This document shows, in pieces, positions 1-8,827 of a stretch of 64,000 nt of DNA. Under the pieces are notes generated by a model, which did no database searches, was not told where the DNA came from, and was given only the letters and a program-made list of their open reading frames with translations. Within the stretch, counting starts at the first letter, position 1, and every line of letters starts with the position of its first letter. The stretch covers positions 62,001-126,000 of the forward strand of contig DASSNU010000001.1 in NCBI GenBank assembly GCA_035701265.1, written 5' to 3'. A program made the position numbers and the translations under genes. Source of the DNA: DASSNU01 sp035701265. GTDB lineage: Bacteria > Gemmatimonadota > Gemmatimonadetes > Gemmatimonadales > Gemmatimonadaceae.

Positions 1-136
1 CGGGGCGCCGTCGCGCCCGGCCCTGCTCCCCGCGCGCGGTGCCCGCCGCGGGGGCGGAGCAATGCGCGCAGTGTCTTCCCTTGTACCGTCGCGGCGGGCG
101 GAGGTTCATCCCCGGCGCACCGCGCCTGTCTGCCGC
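1..136. other. Edge region, nothing assigned
   Basis: GC-rich sequence downstream of the first gene. A short minus-strand open frame (from an ATG at 109) runs off the left edge but has no recognisable feature, so I do not call it. Confidence 0.4.
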
Positions 137-1768
137 TCACCGCTTGATGCGGAACCCTCCGTCCTCGTGCTCGAAGATCCACACCGCCAGGCGCGGCGGC
201 GCGATCGGCGCATCCGGATCGATCTGCGTCCACCGTGCGGCCGACCCCGTGCTCGGATCGCGCGGCATTGCGGCGATCGCCGTCGCGCGCCGGATCCACT
301 GCGCCATGTTCTCGGGCCGCAGATCCACCCACCCGCGCGGTGCAATCGCCGCGCCGCGCTCTTCCGGCGGAACCACCACCGTCGCTCCACGCAGCACCGA
401 CGTGCCATCGGGAAGGAGAATGGGGAGCCCCACGGAGAGAATCTGCCGGCGCAGCTCGCCATCCTCCTCGCGCAGAAGCCGCTCGGCCGTGCAGGCAGCC
501 GCGTCGGCACTGGCGGCGGCAAGCGCGCGCACGTTCGGATACAACCGTCCCAGCACGTGCGCCTCGTAGAGCAACTTGGTGAGGCGCGGGGGCCCGAGCA
601 TCTCGAAGGCGATGGAGCGCACGCCGTGCCGCGCCTCGAGTGCCGCCAGCCCCTCCACGGCAACGGCGCGCAGATACCCCGCGCGGTACGTCGGTCCGAA
701 GGTCGCCGCGTCGAGCGCGGCCACCACGTCTTTCCCGGTGGCGTGGCCGCGCAGCTCCATGACCACCGCGTCGGCAATCTCTTCGGGCGTCACAAGTTCC
801 ATCTGTCCCAACGCGCTCACCGTCTCGAACTCGTCGCGCGCGAACAGCCCGTTCTCGCCAACGTTGATGTACGCGCTCTCGAGCGGACGCCCCGTGGAGG
901 TCCACGACACGGTGTCCGCAGCGAACGCGCGCTCCAGCGGAACGGGCGTCGTGCAGTCCACGATCTCCAGCACACGTCCGCCGCGGCGGATGGGACCGAA
1001 CGCGATCTCGCGCCAGGCAATCGCCGCGGTGGGCTTGATCTCGATCACCGCCGGACCGCCCGGCGTGCGCCCCAGGAGGAACAGGAAGAGACTCTGCGCC
1101 CCCGCCACGGCCGACTTGGACATGAGCGTACGCGACGGCTTCTCCTCGCTGTGCGTATACGGAATGTTGAGCCCCATGCCGCCCGTCCCGCTCGTGCCGA
1201 TCTTCACGTAGGCGGAGGTGCCCGCCGCGATGAGACCGTCGCGCAGCACCTCGATGTGACGGATGAGCTGCGGCAACGTGAGCGTGAGCAGGTGGCGTTC
1301 GACCATCTCCCGGCTCACCGCGCCGCGTGCGGCGGCATCGCGCAGCTCCGCCGCGGAGGCGAAGACGTTCTGATAGGCGAGCGCGGTGGCGGTGTTCACG
1401 CAATCCACCACGACGTCGGGGCGCATGGTGGTGAGCCAGTGATGGAGCAGGTTGTCGGCGTGCGACGCGGCCGTGGGAGGCGCGAGCAGCGCTTCGACCA
1501 TGCGCGCGCGCACGTCGTCGTCGCCCAGCAGATCCGCGCGTCCCCGCGTGGCGAGATCGCGCGGGAGGAAGATGTTTCCCCACGCCGCCTCGACCGCCGT
1601 CGCACCGGCCACGGAGGCAAGCTCCGCCGCTCCCGCTTCGGCTTCGTCGCGCGTGAGCGCCGAAATCACGATGCGCCGGGGCCCGTGCTCGAGGAGCTTC
1701 CGCGCCACCGCCATACCCACGAGCCCGCTCCCTCCCAGGAGCAGGGCCGTCGAATCCCGGAGTTCCAT
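137..1768 (-). CDS. Rossmann-fold short-chain dehydrogenase-like protein
   Basis: A 543-residue protein that opens with a beta strand and a GGSGLVG dinucleotide-binding loop (residues 12-18) followed by a typical Rossmann helix. This places it with NAD(P)-dependent short-chain or saccharopine-type dehydrogenases. The remaining 500 residues are not a fold I can name, and the substrate is unknown. No signal peptide or membrane segment is visible. I start it at the ATG at 1768, which leaves one base after the rluB stop; an upstream in-frame extension would run into rluB and only adds an arginine/serine-rich stretch. It is the last gene of the scpA-scpB-rluB run, so it is probably co-transcribed with them, although no functional link is evident. 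Confidence 0.6.
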   Translation of the reverse strand: MELRDSTALLLGGSGLVGMAVARKLLEHGPRRIVISALTRDEAEAGAAELASVAGATAVEAAWGNIFLPRDLATRGRADLLGDDDVRARMVEALLAPPTAASHADNLLHHWLTTMRPDVVVDCVNTATALAYQNVFASAAELRDAAARGAVSREMVERHLLTLTLPQLIRHIEVLRDGLIAAGTSAYVKIGTSGTGGMGLNIPYTHSEEKPSRTLMSKSAVAGAQSLFLFLLGRTPGGPAVIEIKPTAAIAWREIAFGPIRRGGRVLEIVDCTTPVPLERAFAADTVSWTSTGRPLESAYINVGENGLFARDEFETVSALGQMELVTPEEIADAVVMELRGHATGKDVVAALDAATFGPTYRAGYLRAVAVEGLAALEARHGVRSIAFEMLGPPRLTKLLYEAHVLGRLYPNVRALAAASADAAACTAERLLREEDGELRRQILSVGLPILLPDGTSVLRGATVVVPPEERGAAIAPRGWVDLRPENMAQWIRRATAIAAMPRDPSTGSAARWTQIDPDAPIAPPRLAVWIFEHEDGGFRIKR

Positions 1769-1769
1769 G

Positions 1770-2501
1770 CTATCGCGTCTGTTCTGCGTTGAGGATGGCG
1801 TCGAGCGCGGAGCGCTCACCGCGCGTGAGCGCTCGCGACGCGCCCGCGGCGAGCGCACCCAGCGTCACCGGTCCGAAGCGCGTGCGCACCAGCCGCTCCA
1901 CGTCCAGGCCGAGCGCCTGGCAGAAGCGCCGTACTTCCCGGTTTCGCCCTTCGGTGAGCGTCACCGAGAGCTCCCACCGGCCGTGCCCGCGTGGCGTCGC
2001 GTCCAGGTCGACCGGCACCACGAGCCCGTCCTCCAGGGAGACGCCATGACGCGCCTGCCGCAACACCCGGCCGGCATCGCCGCGCACGGTGGCCACGTAG
2101 CTCCGCTCCACCTGGCGGCTGGGGTGCGCGAGCCCGTGCGCCGCCGCGCCGTCGGTCGTGAGGAGGAGCACCCCCTCGGTGAGATAGTCGAGCCGTCCCA
2201 CATACGTGAGACCGGGGATCTGCTCGACCAGGTCGAAGACCGTGCGACGGCCCTGCGGGTCGCGCCGCGTGGTGACGACGCCAGCCGGCTTGTGGAGGAC
2301 GAGCCAGCGCGCGGCTGCGGGCGGCTCCACCGGCTCTCCATCGATGCTCAGCCGGTCGTGCTGCGGGTCGACGAGCTGCCCGACGAGCGCGACCTCGCCA
2401 TTCACGCGCACACGTCCCGCGGCGACCATCTCGTCCGCGCGGCGCCGCGACGCGATCCCCGCGCGAGCCAGCGCGCGCTGGATGCGCATGCGCGGCGCCA
2501 T
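1770..2501 (-). CDS. rluB: 23S rRNA pseudouridine synthase, RluB/RsuA family
   Basis: This 243-residue enzyme isomerises a uridine in rRNA to pseudouridine. An N-terminal S4 RNA-binding domain (about residues 5-65) is followed by the RsuA/RluB-type catalytic domain. The catalytic aspartate lies in the motif GRLDYLTEG (Asp105), and the family motif with EGRNREVRR is near residue 185. The length matches RluB rather than the S4-less RluE. The ATG start at 2501 directly abuts the scpB stop, the arrangement scpA-scpB-rluB being very common in bacteria. RluB (position 2605 in E. coli 23S) is the most likely assignment; RsuA, which acts on 16S rRNA, cannot be excluded from sequence alone. Confidence 0.93.
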   Translation of the reverse strand: MAPRMRIQRALARAGIASRRRADEMVAAGRVRVNGEVALVGQLVDPQHDRLSIDGEPVEPPAAARWLVLHKPAGVVTTRRDPQGRRTVFDLVEQIPGLTYVGRLDYLTEGVLLLTTDGAAAHGLAHPSRQVERSYVATVRGDAGRVLRQARHGVSLEDGLVVPVDLDATPRGHGRWELSVTLTEGRNREVRRFCQALGLDVERLVRTRFGPVTLGALAAGASRALTRGERSALDAILNAEQTR

Positions 2502-3044
2502 TCACGGTGCGGGTGCGTCGCTGCGCAGCGCGACCGCCAGCTCGTCGGCGCGCGGCAGCTCATCCAGGTGCCGGAGCGCGAAGTGCTCGAGGAAGAGCGG
2601 CGTCGTGCCGTAGAGCAGCGGACGACCGATCCCCTCGCCGCGGCCGACGACGTCCACCAGCCCGCGCTCGAGCAGCGACTTGAGGAGCGTGCCGACCCCC
2701 ACGCCACGAATCTCCTCGATCTCCGCGCGCCCGATCGGCTGCCGGTAGGCGATGATCGCCAGCGTCTCCAGCGCGGCAGCGGAGAGCCGCTGCGGCCGCG
2801 CCTGCAAGTGCGCGCGCTCGATTGCCTCGGTGTATTCGGGACGCGTGAGGATCTGCCATCCGCCGGCCAACTCCACCAACTCCACGCCGTGCTCCCCGTC
2901 GTCGTACGCGCGGCGGAGCTCGTCGAGCGCCTCGACGATCGCCGCCGGCGATTCCTTCGGGCTCAACGCGCGCAACTCCTCCGCCGGCACCGGGCGCCCG
3001 CTGGCGAAGAGCGCCGCCTCAAGCAGCTTCGCTAGCGGCGTCAC
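2502..3044 (-). CDS. scpB: Segregation and condensation protein B
   Basis: A 180-residue protein of two winged-helix domains that binds the ScpA kleisin and forms the SMC-ScpAB condensin complex used in chromosome organisation. The typical ScpB start (KLLEALLFASGRPV-like, residues 6-18) and the conserved block ALETLAIIAYRQPI (about residues 91-104) with the following RGV motif are visible. The GTG start at 3044 lies inside the end of scpA, giving a 26-base overlap, which suggests translational coupling of the two partners. A proline-rich end follows the second winged helix. The smc gene is not in the window. Confidence 0.93.
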   Translation of the reverse strand: MTPLAKLLEAALFASGRPVPAEELRALSPKESPAAIVEALDELRRAYDDGEHGVELVELAGGWQILTRPEYTEAIERAHLQARPQRLSAAALETLAIIAYRQPIGRAEIEEIRGVGVGTLLKSLLERGLVDVVGRGEGIGRPLLYGTTPLFLEHFALRHLDELPRADELAVALRSDAPAP

Positions 3045-3846
3045 GGATGATCTCCACGCTGCCGAAGGGGCGCGTCTGGATGACGTGCAACTCCCCGCGC
3101 CGCGCCAACTCGAGGAGCGCGAGGAGCGCCGAGATCACCTGCCACGGCTGTGCCTGCCGCGGCACGACGTCGCGCCAGCGGGCGTGCGTGCGCTGCGCGA
3201 TGACGGCGCGGATGAAGGCGATCGCCCCGTCGACATCGAGCGGGCGCGGGATGACGTCGTGCACGGCGGGGCGCTGCGTGAGGCGCAGCACACGGTCCAC
3301 GGCGGCGAGCAGATCGGGGAGTGCGAGCGCGAGTCGCGCGGGGGGCTGCTCCGGCTCCAGCGGGAGATAGCCGCGCGAGAAGCGGTTGCGCCGCTCCTCC
3401 CCTCTCGCCTCGAGCACGTCGACCACCTCGCGCATCTGCTGGTACTCGAGCAGTCTGCGGACCAGCTCGGCGCGCGGGTCGTCCCACTCCTCTCCGGTGT
3501 CGGGGCGCGGCAGGAGCATCTGCGCCTTGATGCGCAGCAGCCGCGCCGCCATCTCCAGGTATTCGGCCGCCTCGCCCAGTCCGAGCGCATGGATGCGCGC
3601 CAGGAACTGCTGCGCGATGCGCGCCACCGGGATGTCGGTGATCTCCACCTGCTCCTCGCGGATGAGGGTGAGGAGCAGGTCCAGCGGTCCGGAGAAGTGA
3701 TCGAGCTCGACGACGAACGACCCCAGGGACGCGTCGGCGAGCAGAGATTGGGAGGGCTGCGTCAATCGCTCGAGGGTGGGAGACACAGGGATCGTGTGCG
3801 CGTCGGCGCGAAAGCTAGTCGTACCGCCGGATCGTGTCAAAGCCAT
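3019..3846 (-). CDS. scpA: Segregation and condensation protein A (kleisin)
   Basis: ScpA is the kleisin subunit that bridges the SMC heads with ScpB. The family signature FSGPLDLLLTLIREEQVEI is present near residues 53-71, followed by the helical N-terminal domain (motif RIKAQMLLPRP) and a C-terminal winged-helix region ending at the scpB overlap. I use the ATG at 3846, giving 275 residues; an ATG at 3861 and a GTG at 3948 are upstream alternatives, but the family homology starts only after about 45 residues in any case. The gene is divergent from rpsT, and its start region overlaps the rpsT promoter, so the two transcription units share a very short control region. Confidence 0.92.
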   Translation of the reverse strand: MALTRSGGTTSFRADAHTIPVSPTLERLTQPSQSLLADASLGSFVVELDHFSGPLDLLLTLIREEQVEITDIPVARIAQQFLARIHALGLGEAAEYLEMAARLLRIKAQMLLPRPDTGEEWDDPRAELVRRLLEYQQMREVVDVLEARGEERRNRFSRGYLPLEPEQPPARLALALPDLLAAVDRVLRLTQRPAVHDVIPRPLDVDGAIAFIRAVIAQRTHARWRDVVPRQAQPWQVISALLALLELARRGELHVIQTRPFGSVEIIRDAASEAA

Positions 3847-3854
3847 GCGGCGCG

Positions 3855-3883
3855 TTGACATGGGCCAGCGCACCGGATAGGTT
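3855..3883 (+). promoter_or_regulatory. Candidate sigma-70 promoter of rpsT
   Basis: A perfect -35 box TTGACA (3855-3860), a 17-base spacer and a -10 box TAGGTT (3878-3883, 4 of 6 consensus) point toward rpsT. The predicted transcript start near 3890 gives a leader of about 75 bases that contains a strong hairpin. The -35 box lies just upstream of the divergent scpA start. Confidence 0.6.
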
Positions 3884-3904
3884 TTCTCGATGCGCACCAG
3901 CGCA

Positions 3905-3935
3905 GCGCGCGCCGGCACATTTCGCCGGCGCGCGC
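3905..3935 (+). promoter_or_regulatory. Perfect 12-bp hairpin in the rpsT leader
   Basis: Bases 3905-3916 and 3924-3935 are perfect reverse complements around a 7-base loop (ACATTTC). The arms are almost all G and C. The hairpin sits between the rpsT promoter candidate and the rpsT ribosome binding site. It has no T run after it, so it does not look like a simple terminator. A role in attenuation or S20 feedback is only inferred. Confidence 0.5.
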
Positions 3936-3965
3936 CGTCGTATCCCACACGATGGAGTCGTGGAC

Positions 3966-4202
3966 GTGCCCAACATCTCGTCTGCCAAGAAACACATGCG
4001 CAAGTCGCGCGCGGCCGCGGCGCGCAACCGGGCGCAGCGCTCGACGCTCCGCACGGCGTTGCGCAAGGCCGCGGCGCCGGGAGCGAGCGAGGAGCAGCGC
4101 CTCGCGGCCGTCTCGCTGCTCGATCGCGCAGCGCGGAAGGGGCTCATCCACCGCAACGCCGCCGCCCGCCGCAAGAGCCGCCTGGCACGCGCGGCTCGCT
4201 AA
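3966..4202 (+). CDS. rpsT: 30S ribosomal protein S20
   Basis: S20 binds 16S rRNA early in small-subunit assembly. The 78-residue product begins PNISSAKKHMRKS, the typical S20 start, and is rich in arginine, lysine and alanine throughout, with the conserved RKGLIHRNAAARRKSRL block near the end. The start is the GTG at 3966, preceded by a GGAG element at about 3954-3957; upstream GTG codons only add non-homologous sequence. The gene is monocistronic and stands alone on the plus strand between minus-strand operons. Its own promoter and leader hairpin are listed separately. Confidence 0.95.
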   Translation: MPNISSAKKHMRKSRAAAARNRAQRSTLRTALRKAAAPGASEEQRLAAVSLLDRAARKGLIHRNAAARRKSRLARAAR

Positions 4203-4213
4203 CTTAGAGCACG

Positions 4214-5161
4214 CTAGAGCGCTGCGAGCTCCGCGCCGCAGCGCTCGCAGTACCACTCGGTCGGATAGTTCAACGTGCCGCACTCCTGGCACTTGAGCGT
4301 CTTGACCTGCTCCGGCGGAACGTCCTTGAGAAAGGACGGAATCGATTCCCGCATCTCTCCGCCGGCAGCCGCCGCATCCGTATCGGACGGCGGAGGCGCA
4401 TCTCCCTGATTCTCGTCCGTACGCGTGGCCGCGCTCCGCTGCGAGGCAACCGCGGCTTCGCCATTGGGCGCCGCGGCGCGCGACGTAGCCACGCCCCCAT
4501 CGCGCACGCGGTGCTCCCCGGTGCCCGGCTCCGACGCGCCGCGCGCGGGCGCCGAGCCTGAGCGCGGAGGGACGACCGAATGCAGGAATTCCAGTTCATC
4601 GAACGCCGTCGATTCTCGTCCCGCCGCCGCGCGATCGCGTCGCTCGGGTGAGGCGGTCGCCGCACGTGAGGGCACCGCGTGTCCACCCGTCGAGCCCTCC
4701 ACGGGAGCAGCGCGGGGCGGCTCGACTCCGCCGAGCGAGTGCAGCACCGACCGGAGACGTTCCACCTCTCCCGTCAGCGAGCCCCGCTCCTCGGTAATGG
4801 CCGACAGCGCCCGCTCGCTGCGCTCCTCGATCTCGTGCCGCCGCTCCTCGGGCCATTCCCCGACCGCGGCGCGCAGCTCCGCTTCCGCGCGCTCGTCGCG
4901 CAGCTTCCTTTCCTCCGCATCGAGCGTCGTGAGACGCTCCAGCAGGCGGCCGAGCATCTCGTCGATCGCTTCGCGATGCGTGGTGAGATGCTCCAGCACG
5001 CGGTGCAGACGGCCGGTGTAGTCCGCGTGAACGCGGGCGTAGATGTGCTCGGGCGTGGAGGCGCGGCGCGACTCGAGTGCGCCAAGCCACCCTTCGTAGC
5101 GCTCGCGCTCGGTGAGCAGTGCGCTCACGGCCTGTTCTCGTCCGGTGCCCGGGTTCGTCAT
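4214..5161 (-). CDS. Coiled-coil protein with C-terminal zinc ribbon
   Basis: I do not recognise a named family. The 315-residue product has three parts: a charged helical N-terminal half (about residues 10-145) rich in Glu, Arg and Leu with heptad-like spacing, likely a coiled coil; a disordered Ala/Ser/Pro/Arg-rich middle (about 145-270); and a C-terminal ribbon with two CxxC pairs (CQECG and CERCG) separated by ten residues, which should bind one zinc ion. No signal peptide is present, so it is probably cytoplasmic. The ATG at 5161 overlaps the stop of the aldolase gene by four bases, making it the last gene of the pyr operon. Confidence 0.7.
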   Translation of the reverse strand: MTNPGTGREQAVSALLTERERYEGWLGALESRRASTPEHIYARVHADYTGRLHRVLEHLTTHREAIDEMLGRLLERLTTLDAEERKLRDERAEAELRAAVGEWPEERRHEIEERSERALSAITEERGSLTGEVERLRSVLHSLGGVEPPRAAPVEGSTGGHAVPSRAATASPERRDRAAAGRESTAFDELEFLHSVVPPRSGSAPARGASEPGTGEHRVRDGGVATSRAAAPNGEAAVASQRSAATRTDENQGDAPPPSDTDAAAAGGEMRESIPSFLKDVPPEQVKTLKCQECGTLNYPTEWYCERCGAELAAL

Positions 5162-5847
5162 TCCTTTCGTCTCCTGCGCCGCGCGGTTGCGCGTGGCTGC
5201 GTGGCGCTCCTAGGGCCGCTGGCTTGGCGCTGCGCTCGCAAACCGGCCACCTCCCGCGGCGGAAGGGGGCGCACCGGCCCGAGCAGACGCGCCGCGAGCA
5301 GGATGCGCGCCGTGTGCTCCAGACTCTCCATGCGGCAATACGCCGACGCCAGCGTGTCCCCCACCGTTACTGCACCGTGATGGTCCAGCAGAAACGTATC
5401 GTGATGCGCGGCGAATGGAGCAAGCCGCTCGGCCAGCGCGCCGGTACCGGGCGCCGCGAAGGGAACGAGCGCCACCGGTCCCAGCACGACGATCCCTTCC
5501 GGCACCACGTCGTCGGGGATCGGCACGCCCGCGACGGCGAACGCCGTCGCCGCCGGAGGATGCGCGTGCACCACCGCCCCGACGTCGTCCCGCGCGGCAT
5601 AGAGCTCCAGGTGCACCGCCAGTTCGGAGCTCGGCCGTCCCCCGCCAGCCGGCCGCCCGGACGGATCCACGACGACCATCGCATCCGGGTGCGCGTCGCC
5701 CTTCGCCACTCCCGCCGGCGTCACCAGCACGTTGCCGTTCTTCAGGCGAACCGAGGCGTTCCCCTCCAACCCGGCAATGAGCCCGCGCTCGTAGAGACGG
5801 CGACAGACATCCGCCAACGCACGGCGAGCCTCGCGCTCCCCGGGCAT
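5158..5847 (-). CDS. Class II aldolase/adducin family protein
   Basis: A 229-residue member of the zinc-dependent class II aldolase family, which includes L-fuculose-phosphate and L-ribulose-phosphate 4-epimerase enzymes. Visible family marks are GNASVR (residues about 29-34), the phosphate-loop TPAGV, the catalytic region with SSEL and HLELY, the zinc histidines in HAHPP (about residues 94-98) and a third histidine in DHHGAV. The C-terminal 25 residues are basic and look like a tail. The true substrate cannot be read from the sequence; fuculose phosphate and methylthioribulose phosphate dehydratase are possibilities. It sits between pyrC and a zinc-ribbon gene, overlapping the latter by four bases. 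Confidence 0.82.
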   Translation of the reverse strand: MPGEREARRALADVCRRLYERGLIAGLEGNASVRLKNGNVLVTPAGVAKGDAHPDAMVVVDPSGRPAGGGRPSSELAVHLELYAARDDVGAVVHAHPPAATAFAVAGVPIPDDVVPEGIVVLGPVALVPFAAPGTGALAERLAPFAAHHDTFLLDHHGAVTVGDTLASAYCRMESLEHTARILLAARLLGPVRPLPPREVAGLRAQRQASGPRSATQPRATARRRRRKE

Positions 5848-5853
5848 CGCCTG

Positions 5854-7179
5854 CTACGCCTGGGGCAGACGATGGACGATCGAGCCACCGACGATGGTGC
5901 AGAGCACCTGCCCGCGCAACCGCCGGCCGGCGTAGGGCGTGTTCCGTCCTTTCGACAGGAAGGCGCTCGGGTCCACCACCCACTCGCGATCCGGATCGAA
6001 GATGGTGACGTCGGCCACGCTCCCGCGGCGGAGCGTCCCGCCCGGGAGACCGAAGAGGCGCGCGGGGGCCACGGCCATGCGGTCGACGAGGGTGGGGAGA
6101 TCGATGATTCCGGCGCCCACCAGGTCGGTGAGCACGAGTGAGAGCGCCGTCTCGAAGCCGACGATGCCGAAGGGGGCGTCGGCGAACTCGCGCTCCTTCG
6201 CGTCGTAGTGGTGCGGCGCGTGATCGGTGGCGACGACGTCGATGATGCCGTCGCGGAGCGCGGAGCGCAGCGCGTCCACATCCTCGTCGGTGCGGAGCGG
6301 CGGGTTCATCTTGGCGTGCGTGTTGTACCCCTCGCACGCGCGCTCGGTGAGCGTCAGATGGTGCGGCGTGACTTCCGCCGTGACCACGACACCCTGCTCC
6401 TTGGCCCAGCGGATGAGCTCCACGGAGCCGCGTGTGCTCATGTGTGCCAGGTGCAGCCGGCCGCGGGTGAGTCGCGCGAGCAGGAGATCGCGCGCGACCA
6501 TGATCTCCTCCGCCTCGTCGGGAATTCCCTTGAGGCCGAGGCGCGTGCTCACCAGCCCCTCGTTCATCGAGCCGCCGGCGGCCAGCGTGAGCTCCTCGCA
6601 GTGATCGATGACCGGGATGCCGAAGGTGCGTGCATACTCCAGCGCGGTGCGCATGAGGTGCGCGCTGGTGACGGGGCGCCCGTCATCGCTCACCGCCACC
6701 GCGCCCGCACCGACCATCTCGCCGAACTCGGCCAGCGTCTCTCCACGCTCGCCCACGGAGATGGCGCCGATCGGATACACGCGCGCCGCCGCGGCGCGCG
6801 CCGCCTGTCGGATGATGAAGCCGACGGCCGCCTGGTTATCGGTGACGGGCTCGGTGTTGGGCATGGCGCACACGGCGGTGAACCCGCCCGCCGCCGCCGC
6901 GCGCGCGCCGGTGGCGATCGTCTCCACGTCCTCGCGTCCGGGCTCACGGAGATGACAGTGCACGTCCACGAAGCCGGGAGACACCACCGTGCCGGTGCAG
7001 TCGATCACCTCGGCGCCATCGGGGACGCCCAGCCCGCGGCCCATGTCGTGCACCGCGCCCGCGCGCAGCAGCACGTCCGCCACCTCGTCCATCTGCTGCG
7101 ACGGGTCGAGCACGCGTCCGCCGCGCAGCAGGAGATCACGTGTCGCGCGGCCGCGGCCGCCGTCTCCGCGCGCGCTCAT
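5854..7179 (-). CDS. pyrC: Dihydroorotase
   Basis: Converts carbamoyl aspartate to dihydroorotate, step three of pyrimidine synthesis. The 441-residue protein is an amidohydrolase of the type I (longer) class: metal-binding DVHCHLREPG (near residue 70), the AMPNTEP motif, DHCEE, the histidine in HLAHMST, and the catalytic aspartate in VVATDHAPH. The start at 7179 overlaps the pyrB stop by four bases (ATGA); a longer in-frame reading runs through pyrB and pyrR on the wrong frame and is not credible. As in many bacteria this type pairs with the aspartate carbamoyltransferase made from the gene just upstream. Confidence 0.95.
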   Translation of the reverse strand: MSARGDGGRGRATRDLLLRGGRVLDPSQQMDEVADVLLRAGAVHDMGRGLGVPDGAEVIDCTGTVVSPGFVDVHCHLREPGREDVETIATGARAAAAGGFTAVCAMPNTEPVTDNQAAVGFIIRQAARAAAARVYPIGAISVGERGETLAEFGEMVGAGAVAVSDDGRPVTSAHLMRTALEYARTFGIPVIDHCEELTLAAGGSMNEGLVSTRLGLKGIPDEAEEIMVARDLLLARLTRGRLHLAHMSTRGSVELIRWAKEQGVVVTAEVTPHHLTLTERACEGYNTHAKMNPPLRTDEDVDALRSALRDGIIDVVATDHAPHHYDAKEREFADAPFGIVGFETALSLVLTDLVGAGIIDLPTLVDRMAVAPARLFGLPGGTLRRGSVADVTIFDPDREWVVDPSAFLSKGRNTPYAGRRLRGQVLCTIVGGSIVHRLPQA

Positions 7180-8140
7180 TCGTCCCCCCCGCCCTTCGCC
7201 GCTTCCGCGAGCTCCGGGCGCCCGCCAGCCAACAGGTAGAGCACGGCCATCCGCACCGCGACGCCGTTGGTCACCTGATCGAGGATGACGCTGTGTGGTC
7301 CATCGGCCACGTCGGAATCGATCTCCACGCCGCGGTTCATCGGCCCAGGGTGCAGGATGAGCAGATCGCGCGGCGCGCGCTCCAATCGCTCGCGCGTGAT
7401 CCCAAAGACACGGTTGTACTCGCGGAGCGACGGAATGTAGCCCGCGGTCATGCGCTCGAGCTGCAGGCGGAGCACGTTGAGCGCCTCCGCCCACGCGATC
7501 GCATCTTCGATACGGTCGAACACCTCCACGCCGAGCTCCTCCACCTCCACCGGCAGGAGCGAGCGCGGTCCGCACACCGCCACCTCGGCGCCCAGCTTGC
7601 GCAGCCCCCAGATGTTGGAGCGCGCCACGCGCGAATGGAGGACGTCGCCCACGATGCAGACGCGCCGTTTGGCCACACCGCCGAGCTTGTCGCGCACGGT
7701 GAGGAGGTCGAGCAGTCCCTGCGTGGGGTGCTCGTGCGTGCCGTCGCCGGCGTTCACCACGTTGGACTCGATGCGCTCGGCCAGGAACTGCGCCGCCCCC
7801 GAGGCACCATGCCGGATGACGACCATGTCGATCCGCATCGCTTCCAGGTTGCGCGCGGTGTCGACGAGATTCTCTCCCTTCGCCACGCTCGAGCCGCTGG
7901 CGGCCACGTTCACCGTGTCGGCGGAGAGGCGCTTCTCGGCGAACTCGAACGAGATGCGCGTGCGGGTGGACGCTTCGAAGAAGAGATTGACGATCGTGTG
8001 GCCGCGCAGCGCGGGCACCTTCTTGATCGCGCGCTCGCTGATCTCCTTGAAGGGCTCGGCGGTGTCGAGGATGAGTTCGATCTGTTGCGCGGAGAGCGGC
8101 TCCAGGGCAAGCAGGTCCTTGCCCAGCGGGGACGTGCCGC

Positions 8141-8144
<4 letters not shown>
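7176..8144 (-). CDS. pyrB: Aspartate carbamoyltransferase catalytic subunit
   Basis: Joins carbamoyl phosphate and aspartate, the committed step of pyrimidine synthesis. The 322-residue product shows the carbamoyl-phosphate loop in FFEASTRTRISFE (about residues 50-62), the HPTQGLLDL motif, and the aspartate-binding LHPGPMNRGVE block near residue 270. The start is a GTG at 8144 sharing four bases with the pyrR stop. No regulatory subunit (pyrI) is nearby, as expected for the type that works with an active or structural dihydroorotase partner. Order pyrR-pyrB-pyrC is a classic pyrimidine operon. Confidence 0.95.
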
Positions 8145-8692
<548 letters not shown>

Positions 8693-8827
8693 GCCGCGGC
8701 GGTGGAGTCCGGGGAGCGCGTGCGGTGGGCAGCCACGCCGAACCGCGCGGCGCCGCGGAGGAGGTTAACCGGTCGCGGCAGGGGCGGCAAGATGTCGCGC
8801 GCCCCATGCGCGCGGATGCTCGCGGGA

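Noticed and set aside
1..109. Minus-strand open frame running off the left edge
   Set aside because: Only about 36 codons visible, no recognisable sequence and no ribosome binding site that helps.
62..3035. Long plus-strand open frames opposite the dehydrogenase-like gene, rluB and scpB
   Set aside because: Antisense shadows of well-supported minus-strand genes; no motifs, no ribosome binding sites.
8693..8827. Possible PyrR attenuator before pyrR
   Set aside because: No convincing PyrR-binding loop with a competing terminator could be drawn in this stretch.
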